Source of the DNA: Actinomyces wuliandei
GTDB lineage: Bacteria; Actinomycetota; Actinomycetes; Actinomycetales; Actinomycetaceae
DNA length: 64,000 nucleotides
Assembly (NCBI RefSeq): GCF_004010955.1
Contig: NZ_CP025227.1
Location: forward strand, 496,001 to 560,000
Direction of reading: 5' to 3'
Part shown: positions 1 through 7,137 of the stretch, one piece after another
How positions within the stretch are numbered: position 1 is the first letter of the stretch
How the letters are laid out: the number at the start of each line of letters is the position of its first letter
Notes under the pieces: model-generated
Databases searched by the model: none
The model's input: the letters and a program-made list of their open reading frames with translations, nothing else
What the model was told of the DNA's origin: nothing
Position numbers and translations under genes: made by a program

Positions 1-367
1 TGATCCATGGGTGGGACTCCGGGAGGTCCGACTCATCAGCCAGTACCATTGTTGCCCCGGCTCGCTCGATGAGGTCCCTCCGGTAACGAAGCGGTAGGTC
101 AGGTGAGAGGGGCACCACGATCGCTCCCATATGCATGAGCGCCAAGGCGGCTGAGACGTACTCGGCGGAAGCCGTACCGTTCAGACCTACGCAGTCGCCC
201 GGCCCCACCGCTTTATCCGCAAAGAGCCCAATGTACTGACGTTTCCTCGTGGACAACTCCTCGAAAGTCCACCGCTTCCCATCTGCATCGATGAGCGCGA
301 CGGATCCCGGGTTCGCTTCGCTGACTGCCTCAATCCATCGGTCAATCGACGGGTATGTATCTGTCAT
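1..367 (-). CDS. AMP-binding acyl/aryl ligase, N-terminal part (cut by window edge)
   Basis: The minus-strand frame starting at the ATG ending at 367 runs off the left edge without a stop. The 122 visible residues have the N-terminal layout of the ANL (AMP-forming acyl-CoA/aryl-acid ligase) family: an early Ser-Val-Ala-Leu-Ile-Asp segment, then WTFEEL, GLFADKAVGPGDCVGL and the ALALMHMGAIVVPL helix. The catalytic P-loop lies outside the window. A purine-rich GGGAAGGG precedes the ATG by a few bases. As the last visible gene of the biosynthetic operon it is a candidate for activating the aryl acid starter for the PKS loading ACP, or another acyl partner; which one cannot be told here. Confidence 0.8.
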   Translation of the reverse strand, partial: MTDTYPSIDRWIEAVSEANPGSVALIDADGKRWTFEELSTRKRQYIGLFADKAVGPGDCVGLNGTASAEYVSAALALMHMGAIVVPLSPDLPLRYRRDLIERAGATMVLADESDLPESHPWI

Positions 368-505
368 TACAGCCCTTCCCATACCTGAATACCCTCCTTG
401 CAATGCCTCACGGAGACACACTCCGATGCACACGGGGTCGGCACCGAAACGGCCCTCGAGCCGTCAGGCAGTGCCAGCGCAGAACCGCATCGGAAACTCG
501 CTCGC

Positions 506-2266
506 TTACGAAGCGCCCTCAGGTGCTTCAAACGCCACATCAACGAGCCATTCATATTCTTCTCCGGTCGTTCCATCCACGGGGAGGAGCTCGGACAGCT
601 TGCCTTTCAGAACCTTCCCCGTCACACCTCGAGGTATGAATTCCGGATGCACGATGTAGACACCACCAAGACAGACCATCCCACGCCCTTCGAGTCCTTC
701 GTTGAACGTTCTCAGAAGCTCGGCCGCAGCCGGACCGGTCGTGTCTACACCCCAAGCGACCGCGACCGGCACAACGACCCCATCGTCCTTGGCGGGACCA
801 CGGACGACAACACAGTCAACCACTCTGTCGTCGAGTGTTAGCAGATACTCCTCCGTAAGCAGGCTGTAGCATACTCCGGAGGGGGTCTTCATCGCGTCAG
901 TCACGCGGTCTACGTGGAAGAAGCGCCCCGATTCGTCGCGGTAGACAAGATCTCCTGTGAGAAAGAACCCATCGATCCTTGACCGGGCCGTTAATGCACT
1001 GTCGTTCCAGTACCCAACCGTTACCGACGGAGACTTGATACCCAGCCGTCCGACATCCCCGGGAGGACAGAGGTGACCGTCGTCGTCAAACACCCTTGCT
1101 GATACCCAGGCGTGCGGGCGGCCGACGCAGCGCTCATAGAGCGAACTCTGCGCTGTGTGTTGAGTGGGGAAGCTGATATGTCCCATCTCAGACGAACCTA
1201 GTCCATCAACGTATATCGATCCACTTGTCCGCTTTCCCCCACGGACACTATGTCCCTCTGCCACTAGACGGCGAATATGCGCCTCGTGGGAGGCGTCCCC
1301 GCTGCTGATCCAGTACCGAACCGAGGAGAAGTCACGACGGCCAGCGTGGCGAGTCGCCAGCTCAACGAAGGTGTGCGGAAATGCCGAAACACTCTCCGGG
1401 TGGACTTCCTCGATCCTGTCAGCAAGAGCATCGGGATCCGTGGATGGCACCACATGGACCCGGCCGCCGTCAAGGACTGCGTGTATCAGGAAAGCCAGCG
1501 ATGCGTTATGAGTGGTGGGTAGCGCATGCACCCGCACTCCCCCAGGAACGCCTGCCTGCCGCGCAATGTTGTCGCGAATTCCGTGGAACCATTGCCCGTG
1601 GGCAAGAGTCGCCGCTTTCGGAAACCCTGTGCTGCCTGATGTGTGCGCGATTAGCACTGGGTCGCCGTATGAGTGCCGGAACCTCTCCATATCCGTGGCT
1701 GACTCCGCCGGTAGCGAGGTTAGGGCCACGTCAACGCAGAAACTGTCTCTGCAGAAGTCCCGAGAAAGGCCAGCGCGCTGAGCTGCCGAGCAGACACTCC
1801 CTTTGATGCCAACCTCAGAGAGATAGCGCTCCGCTACTTCCGGCTTCATGGCTCCGTTGACAACCGCAGCGATCGCCCCTATGGACGACAGGGCGCACAG
1901 GTGCACAAGTGCGTGAAAACCTTCATCGACGTATACGCCCACAACGTCGTAGGGCTGGATCCCCTTGTTCCGGTACCAAGTTGCCCATCGTTCAGATAAG
2001 TCTACCAGTTCACGCACAGAGAGAGCGCCCCTCGTTTCACCCTTTGCCAATCGCTGCGGGGACGAGAGAAACAGAGTCTGTCGCTCCGGGGCTCGAGATA
2101 CCGCCATCGCCTTATAGGCGAAGTTCCCGATCCCAACGGACGCATCAAGATGCAGGCGGGCGAGCTCGATCGCGGTCATCGGCGCATCCTCGCCGACAAC
2201 GGCCTCCAAGTCGCCCATCTGCGAGTCCTCTACAGCCTGGACCATCCCTGCCTCTGAGTTCGTCAC
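506..2266 (-). CDS. AMP-dependent acyl/aryl-acid ligase
   Basis: This 586-residue protein is a full-length ANL-superfamily adenylating enzyme. Visible motifs are the P-loop HTSGSTGFPKAA (core A3), the YVDGLGSSEMG region (A5), FFLTGDLVYRD (A7), VDRVTDAMKTPSG (A8 hinge) and a C-terminal GKVLKGKL holding the A10 lysine. It should form an acyl-adenylate and pass it to CoA or an ACP thiol. The GTG start overlaps the stop codon of the upstream aldolase gene (GTGA), so the two are translationally coupled. With the aldolase/DHQS pair in the same operon, activation of 3-amino-4-hydroxybenzoate is an attractive but unproven role. A 138-bp gap separates it from the next ligase gene. Confidence 0.88.
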   Translation of the reverse strand: MTNSEAGMVQAVEDSQMGDLEAVVGEDAPMTAIELARLHLDASVGIGNFAYKAMAVSRAPERQTLFLSSPQRLAKGETRGALSVRELVDLSERWATWYRNKGIQPYDVVGVYVDEGFHALVHLCALSSIGAIAAVVNGAMKPEVAERYLSEVGIKGSVCSAAQRAGLSRDFCRDSFCVDVALTSLPAESATDMERFRHSYGDPVLIAHTSGSTGFPKAATLAHGQWFHGIRDNIARQAGVPGGVRVHALPTTHNASLAFLIHAVLDGGRVHVVPSTDPDALADRIEEVHPESVSAFPHTFVELATRHAGRRDFSSVRYWISSGDASHEAHIRRLVAEGHSVRGGKRTSGSIYVDGLGSSEMGHISFPTQHTAQSSLYERCVGRPHAWVSARVFDDDGHLCPPGDVGRLGIKSPSVTVGYWNDSALTARSRIDGFFLTGDLVYRDESGRFFHVDRVTDAMKTPSGVCYSLLTEEYLLTLDDRVVDCVVVRGPAKDDGVVVPVAVAWGVDTTGPAAAELLRTFNEGLEGRGMVCLGGVYIVHPEFIPRGVTGKVLKGKLSELLPVDGTTGEEYEWLVDVAFEAPEGAS

Positions 2267-3090
2267 TTCCCGGCCTCCGCCTCTCGCGCCTGTTCACCAG
2301 GAGAGCCGTCTGCAACAGTCACGTTGTGCCCCATCGGCAATGAGGCAATCTCAGCCAGGAACTGCGCAGGGTCCAGGTGCTGAAATACGTTGCGCCCAAC
2401 GCACATGCCAAGGGCGCCGCTCCGCAGTCCGGCGCCTAACCGCTCGACAACTCTGCTTGGCTCATCGACTCCCCCGCCAGCCATGACAATGCATGCGTCA
2501 TTACAGATCCCTTCAAGATACGGTCGCCAGAGGTCCTCGGTTGGGGGCTGTCGAACCTTGATAAATGTGGCGCCAATCTCAATCAGCGTTCGGGTGATAG
2601 CGCGGTGCATTTCCACCCATCCATCGCCGTCGTTCGGCGCGCCAGTGATGCTCAGCATAACCATTACCGGGAGGCCATACTGATCCGCCGCGCCAATCTG
2701 GCGCGCGATGGCTTTCAAATTTTCTCCAAAGCTGCCGCGCTCAGCACAGAACTCGACGCTCAGGCCGTCCGCGCCGAGCCTCACAGCATCCTCAGCGGAG
2801 GCAAGGATGGGTTTGTCAGAAGGGTTCTGAGCCCACCTAGACATCCCATTGGACTGCACGAGCACAGGTTTCTGTAGCGCCATGCCTCGCCCGGTGAGTG
2901 CCTTAAGGGTCCCGCGATGCATGACCAAACCGGTGATTGCCGGATTGTCCACCCACGACTTAGCAGCAGAGAAACTTTCGAGCCCCTTTGGCGGCCCTCC
3001 GGTAAGCCCATGGTCAAGCGCTACGAGAAGTGCTCTCCCGTCCTGGCCGGAGCTGAGGCGCGCAAGCCTGCGTGCGGTTCCAGTATCCAT
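2263..3090 (-). CDS. DhnA-type class I aldolase (GriI-like, predicted 3,4-AHBA pathway)
   Basis: The 275-residue protein belongs to the DhnA/FbaB class I aldolase family (LsrF, 2-amino-3,7-dideoxyheptulosonate synthase, GriI). Landmarks are ALDHGLTGGPP near the N-terminus, a FIKVRQPP segment at the position of the Schiff-base lysine, MAGGGVDEP, and the phosphate-binding GMCVGRNVFQ near the C-terminus. In grixazone biosynthesis GriI joins aspartate semialdehyde and dihydroxyacetone phosphate, and GriH closes the ring to 3-amino-4-hydroxybenzoate. A GriH-type gene is present in this operon (15033-16181), so I infer the same chemistry. An AGAGGAG Shine-Dalgarno 7 nt before the ATG supports the start. 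The alternative is an archaeal-style shikimate bypass enzyme, less likely in a PKS operon. Confidence 0.87.
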   Translation of the reverse strand: MDTGTARRLARLSSGQDGRALLVALDHGLTGGPPKGLESFSAAKSWVDNPAITGLVMHRGTLKALTGRGMALQKPVLVQSNGMSRWAQNPSDKPILASAEDAVRLGADGLSVEFCAERGSFGENLKAIARQIGAADQYGLPVMVMLSITGAPNDGDGWVEMHRAITRTLIEIGATFIKVRQPPTEDLWRPYLEGICNDACIVMAGGGVDEPSRVVERLGAGLRSGALGMCVGRNVFQHLDPAQFLAEIASLPMGHNVTVADGSPGEQAREAEAGK

Positions 3091-3114
3091 GTTTCGGCTC
3101 CTCTAGACTAGGTT

Positions 3115-3750
3115 CTAGTAACCACGCATCCGTCGATACTCTTCATAGGTATTTGGGCCTGGCTGCCGCTTCAACCACTGCCACTCGTCGAGCACTCTCT
3201 CCCGAGAAACATTCGGACTCCTGGGGTCTGCGCGATAATCCGTTATGAAGTTATTCATCCGCGCGGACGGTATCTGTGGGAGGCGCCCTTCGGTCTGCAT
3301 GAGACCCCGCAAATGATTCACAAGGTCTGCGTATGTAAATACCGCTCCCGACGCCTGCTGTTGGCGACGCCAGTCATTCAGCCAATACCATTGACCTGAC
3401 TTGCTAGGGAGGCCCGGACTCGTTTCTCGTACAGACTTGAGCAGGAACTCCTTTGTGGTGCGGTCTCCGACGTAGTTCGTCACCCGCGTGTCAAGACTCA
3501 GTTTGTCACGGGCCTGGCCCGCTTTTCTCGGCTGCACAGGCTTGCTAGTTGGAACGACGCCACTCTCTAGAAACCTCCGGATCAGATCCTCGAGATCAGT
3601 CTTGCGGCGATTTCCAACAGGAATTCCTATCTCCCGCGCGAACGCTTTGATCTCCGTTGCATAGAAGTACCCTCCATCAAACTCCTCCACCGACATGGAA
3701 GCGTGGAGACTGTCAGACCTTGCTCCGCTCTTGCGCCCGTTGTCTTTCAT
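3115..3750 (-). CDS. SAP-like/DUF6434-type protein, function unknown
   Basis: The 211-residue basic protein has an N-terminal helix-extended-helix segment (about residues 25-65, EIKAFAREIGIPVGNRRKTDLEDLIRRFL in outline) resembling a SAP nucleic-acid-binding motif. It is followed by a region with VTNYVGDRTTKEFL and a C-terminal domain rich in Trp and Arg. This matches my memory of SAP/DUF6434 proteins, which are normally stand-alone genes of unknown role. Its ATG overlaps the stop of the acyltransferase gene (ATGA), and the aldolase begins 24 bp downstream, so it is an integral operon member. A role in product self-resistance, regulation or an unrecognised tailoring step is open; nothing in the sequence decides. 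Confidence 0.65.
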   Translation of the reverse strand: MKDNGRKSGARSDSLHASMSVEEFDGGYFYATEIKAFAREIGIPVGNRRKTDLEDLIRRFLESGVVPTSKPVQPRKAGQARDKLSLDTRVTNYVGDRTTKEFLLKSVRETSPGLPSKSGQWYWLNDWRRQQQASGAVFTYADLVNHLRGLMQTEGRLPQIPSARMNNFITDYRADPRSPNVSRERVLDEWQWLKRQPGPNTYEEYRRMRGY

Positions 3751-4643
3751 TGACGACCGACCACCTCGTCACAGTGCACCGCTTGGAGCACTTCGGAGGC
3801 AAAGCTCGTTACGATTGATCGTGGACCCAGTTCCTGGAACAGAACAGGCCCCTGTTTGGCCATGGCATGAACCCCATCGCGCCATCGGACAGGAGAGGTC
3901 AGCTGCTGCACCATTAGCTCGGTGATTTCAGTTCTATCTGATGGGTACGGCTCGGCCGTGACGTTAGAAAAGACGGGGATGCTGGGCGCGTTGACATCAA
4001 TCTCGCCACTGAGCAGCCACTCACGGTAGGCGTTTGCCGCATCCCGCATGTACCTGCTATGGAAGGCTCCTCCGACGTTCAGCACTGTTGCGCGTCCAAG
4101 GCCTCTCTCCTCAACGCGTCGAGCCAGACCTTTCACCCGGTCCGCTGGTCCGGACACTGCGAGTTGTGTCGGCGAGTTCTCGGCGGCCAGATCACAGTCG
4201 GAGTACTCCTCGTCAAGAAGCCCGCGCAGACTTTCCGGGTCTGTCACCGACCCAATGGCCACCATCCCCCCGTGGAACGCGTGTTTCTCGGCCGCATATG
4301 CCATTGCTCGACCTCTAGCGAGTGCTACCTTCAAGCCGTCCCTGAGCGACATGACGCCTGCGCATACCAGGGAGTTCAACTCGCCCAGAGAGTGGCCTGC
4401 GGCGAGACTCGGACGGATGCCCATCCGCTCCAACTCCTGGGCATACAGTGCGTTTACGAAGAACAGGGCCGGCTGCGTGTTGTCTGTTCTGCGCAAATAT
4501 GTGTCCTCGGCCTGACATAGTGATACAATGCTCTCCTGAAGAACGCCATCGGCCATGGACACCTCCGATGGGAAACTATCGAACAGTTTGGCGCCCATCC
4601 CCGAGAACTGCGCCCCCTGGCCAGGGAACAGGAACGCGATCAT
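3747..4643 (-). CDS. Discrete malonyl-CoA acyltransferase (trans-AT)
   Basis: The 298-residue protein is a stand-alone FabD-like acyltransferase. It shows the LFPGQGAQ N-terminal motif, the nucleophile elbow GHSLGEL (Ser85), the conserved Arg in ARGRAM (about 112) and the GGAFHS motif with catalytic His195; the AFHS form is typical of malonyl specificity. The large PKS in the same operon has a KS and post-KS linker but no AT domain, so this enzyme probably supplies malonyl units in trans. Its ATG overlaps the stop of the thioesterase gene upstream and its stop overlaps the start of the SAP gene, giving ATGA coupling on both sides. A housekeeping fabD role is unlikely in this context. Confidence 0.9.
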   Translation of the reverse strand: MIAFLFPGQGAQFSGMGAKLFDSFPSEVSMADGVLQESIVSLCQAEDTYLRRTDNTQPALFFVNALYAQELERMGIRPSLAAGHSLGELNSLVCAGVMSLRDGLKVALARGRAMAYAAEKHAFHGGMVAIGSVTDPESLRGLLDEEYSDCDLAAENSPTQLAVSGPADRVKGLARRVEERGLGRATVLNVGGAFHSRYMRDAANAYREWLLSGEIDVNAPSIPVFSNVTAEPYPSDRTEITELMVQQLTSPVRWRDGVHAMAKQGPVLFQELGPRSIVTSFASEVLQAVHCDEVVGRQ

Positions 4644-5566
4644 TCTGTATCTCCTTCAATTGTGTGAGCAATAGTGTCGTTGACTACCGCGCAAACCGTT
4701 TCCCGAGCGGAGTTCATGAAGAAGTGGCCGCCTCGAACTATGTGACCCAAGAAGTTGGCCTCAGTCAACTGCTCCCAATTCAGGGCACCAGCAAGTGGTG
4801 TTTCTGGATCCTCCAGTGCTGCGATTACTGTGAGATCAACCTGTACGGGCGGTAGGAATTGACTCGTCCACCCATCCACCAGCTGGAACTCTGACGCGAT
4901 GCTCGCGAGGTATGGCTCAATCAGCCCAGGATTGTCAAGCACGCTTTCGGGCGTCCCTTGCAGGCGACGGAGCCGCGCAAGAAGCTGCTCCCTCGTCATA
5001 GCCGGTGCGTCTCTCTCGCACGGGCTCCTACTGGACGGAGCAGACCGGGCTGCGACGATGAGGTGAGCCGCGGGAAGCGAGGCCCCGTGGTCGCGCAACG
5101 CGAGGTAGGCAACCAGGGCTCCCATCGAATACCCCATGAGTGTCAGCGGGGAAGCGCCATGCTCCCTCTCTAGATCTTGAGCAAGCATCGCCACCGCACT
5201 CGCATACTCCTCAAGGCTTGTGAGAGGTGGCTCGCGGAACCGAGGCCCTCTCCCGGGGGGCTGCACCACGGCTACTTCGAGCCACTCTGCGGGCCCAAGA
5301 TGGGCGAGCCACGGGTAGAAGGCACTGGCGTTCCCTCCCGCGAACGGAATGATCAAAAGGCGCGCCCTAGGCGGCCCCTTAGCGGGCCTGTGGAGGCCAA
5401 GCCAGGGAGATCGCGGGGATCCGTCCAGCCCGCGGCGGACCGGTGCCGTGACACCCGCGTTTCCCCGGCCTGGATCAACACTCTTCTCAGGCACTATCCA
5501 CACCTCTCTCCAATCGACTGCTTGATGCCGCCCGCTCCACTCCTCCCTGTAGCGGGCAGATTTCAC
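4640..5566 (-). CDS. Type II thioesterase (PKS editing hydrolase)
   Basis: An alpha/beta-hydrolase of the external (type II) thioesterase family: LIIPFAGGNASAFYPW at the first strand, the nucleophile elbow GYSMGA (Ser147 in this numbering) and a C-terminal GGHFF with the catalytic His. Such proteins remove aberrant acyl groups from carrier proteins, which suits a trans-AT PKS. The open frame is 308 residues, about 50 longer than usual. The first 50-60 residues have no family similarity, and the GTG at 5566 has no convincing ribosome-binding site, so the real start may be internal (for example the GTG near 5503). The 3' end overlaps the acyltransferase start by 4 nt. Confidence 0.86.
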   Translation of the reverse strand: MKSARYREEWSGRHQAVDWREVWIVPEKSVDPGRGNAGVTAPVRRGLDGSPRSPWLGLHRPAKGPPRARLLIIPFAGGNASAFYPWLAHLGPAEWLEVAVVQPPGRGPRFREPPLTSLEEYASAVAMLAQDLEREHGASPLTLMGYSMGALVAYLALRDHGASLPAAHLIVAARSAPSSRSPCERDAPAMTREQLLARLRRLQGTPESVLDNPGLIEPYLASIASEFQLVDGWTSQFLPPVQVDLTVIAALEDPETPLAGALNWEQLTEANFLGHIVRGGHFFMNSARETVCAVVNDTIAHTIEGDTE

Positions 5567-5625
5567 GTCACCAGGTTCGGCTCAACGGGCGTTCCAAACA
5601 AGGGGACATGACGCGAGACACACAC

Positions 5626-7122
5626 CTAGACATCGCTAAGCGTCGAGGTATCTGCCAACTCATCCAGGACCGCTCGCTCGACATCACCGATCCCTTCGAT
5701 CGCGTCAGCGAGACTCATTCGATTCCGGACCGGATCCCCACGGTTCCACAGCTCATAGATATGCTGCCTAGCGCCAAACTCCGTGCCAACCAGCCCACGC
5801 ACGAGTCTGAACACAGCCGCCTTCCCCTCAGCATCAACACTGCACCCGCTCATGTATCGGGCCACAAGGTCTCTAAGAAGAGGCGCCTCCAAGTCACTTG
5901 CAGATGCCTGCATCACTGCGCCCGACCCGCTGATCTTGATCAGAATTTCTGTAAGGCGACCACTCACCTGCGCGGCAAAAGTATCCATAGCAAGAGTCGG
6001 ACCGGGAGCCCATAGTCCGTAGTCCGTTGGCGACGCGTCTCGGAGCATCGAGTCAAGACACATGCGGGAGATCTCCACATACTGGGCTATCTCGCCAATC
6101 TCTGAACGGATCTCCCTGAAGGAATCGACGCCGATCGCTCGCGCCGCCAGTCGCGCTACAGCAAGTGTCGTCCTGAGCCGGTGGTGGAATCTGATCTGCC
6201 CAACATAGAGAGCCCACTTGTTGAGATGCCAGTATCCCTCAAGCGCTGCCTCTGCGTCGTCAAGCAGGAACACCCGGTGCGACGGAATGAATACGTCATC
6301 GAAGAAAACCATCGCATCCTGCTCATCGAATCGGTCGGCTAGATCGCCGATTACAGGATGTCGCCCCGCCATGGAGGGTCTGCACAAGAGGTTCAGGCCT
6401 TCAGCGTTCGTCGGAACCGAGAACCAACAAACGTGCTCTGGAAGGTCTCGACGGGCATAGGTAGGCGATAGGTATACAAGCAGCTCATGACTGTATGGCG
6501 CCAGGGTTGCCAGTTGCTTCGCGCCACGCACAACCATGCCATCACTGCTCCGGTCCACGACACGCAGGGCCATATCCGGGTTATCCTTCACGGACACGGA
6601 CCGGTCCATCTGCGGGTCACCAATTGCGTGCGTAAGGACCAGGTCGTTTCCACGTGCATGCTCATAGAACCACTCGACGTTCTCCGCGAACCGGCGGTCG
6701 ACCTTAGCAAGGCGAGACCTAAAGTCCCAGAGTCCAACAACGACGTTTGACATGAAGTCGGGCAGGCGCGGCATCAGCCCGAACGTGGTCTCCATCCATG
6801 CATGAGATGCGAGAGCCTTGCGATCGAGATCCTCACGAGTATGTGGAAGCAGGTAGGACAGGCTCGTCCTCATCCCGGACTCAGACGCATCGGTGACTGA
6901 ATCTCGCAAGGGCGGCTGGCTCTGCCTGTCCTGCAAGCTGGCAAGGTAACGTGCCGGTCCCACGAACTGTGGGTCCCGGACGACGCTAACCCGCTCCCCC
7001 TCGTGCCACACTCGTCGCCCATCCATAAGGCTCTCGAGATATCGCTCGCCAGTCCAGACCCCCTTCGGCTCGCTTGCGCCCAGACGGGCAGCCTCGACGC
7101 TGACTTCGTCAACACTGCTCAT
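5626..7122 (-). CDS. HpaB-type FADH2-dependent aromatic monooxygenase
   Basis: The protein (498 residues from the chosen start) has the 4-hydroxyphenylacetate 3-monooxygenase large-subunit layout. The N-terminus carries TGERYLESLMDGRRVWHEGERV, there is a central acyl-CoA-dehydrogenase-like fold region with DDVFIPSHRVF, and the C-terminus ends in an all-helical domain. These enzymes hydroxylate phenols ortho to an existing hydroxyl using FADH2 from a separate reductase; no HpaC-type reductase is visible here. I infer ring hydroxylation of the aminohydroxybenzoyl unit, free or carrier-bound. An earlier in-frame start at 7167 would overlap the PKS gene; the ATG at 7122 is preferred because AAGGAG lies 9 nt upstream and overlaps the PKS stop codon. 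Confidence 0.85.
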   Translation of the reverse strand: MSSVDEVSVEAARLGASEPKGVWTGERYLESLMDGRRVWHEGERVSVVRDPQFVGPARYLASLQDRQSQPPLRDSVTDASESGMRTSLSYLLPHTREDLDRKALASHAWMETTFGLMPRLPDFMSNVVVGLWDFRSRLAKVDRRFAENVEWFYEHARGNDLVLTHAIGDPQMDRSVSVKDNPDMALRVVDRSSDGMVVRGAKQLATLAPYSHELLVYLSPTYARRDLPEHVCWFSVPTNAEGLNLLCRPSMAGRHPVIGDLADRFDEQDAMVFFDDVFIPSHRVFLLDDAEAALEGYWHLNKWALYVGQIRFHHRLRTTLAVARLAARAIGVDSFREIRSEIGEIAQYVEISRMCLDSMLRDASPTDYGLWAPGPTLAMDTFAAQVSGRLTEILIKISGSGAVMQASASDLEAPLLRDLVARYMSGCSVDAEGKAAVFRLVRGLVGTEFGARQHIYELWNRGDPVRNRMSLADAIEGIGDVERAVLDELADTSTLSDV

Positions 7123-7131
7123 GACGGGGTA

Positions 7132-7137
7132 CTCCTT
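7132..7137 (-). promoter_or_regulatory. Ribosome-binding site of the monooxygenase gene
   Basis: On the minus strand the sequence reads CCTAAGGAGTACCCCGTC followed by ATG at 7122. The AAGGAG core sits 9 nt before the ATG and overlaps the TAA stop of the PKS gene (7138-7136). This points to translational coupling and fixes the start of the HpaB-type gene at 7122 rather than 7167. Confidence 0.8.
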
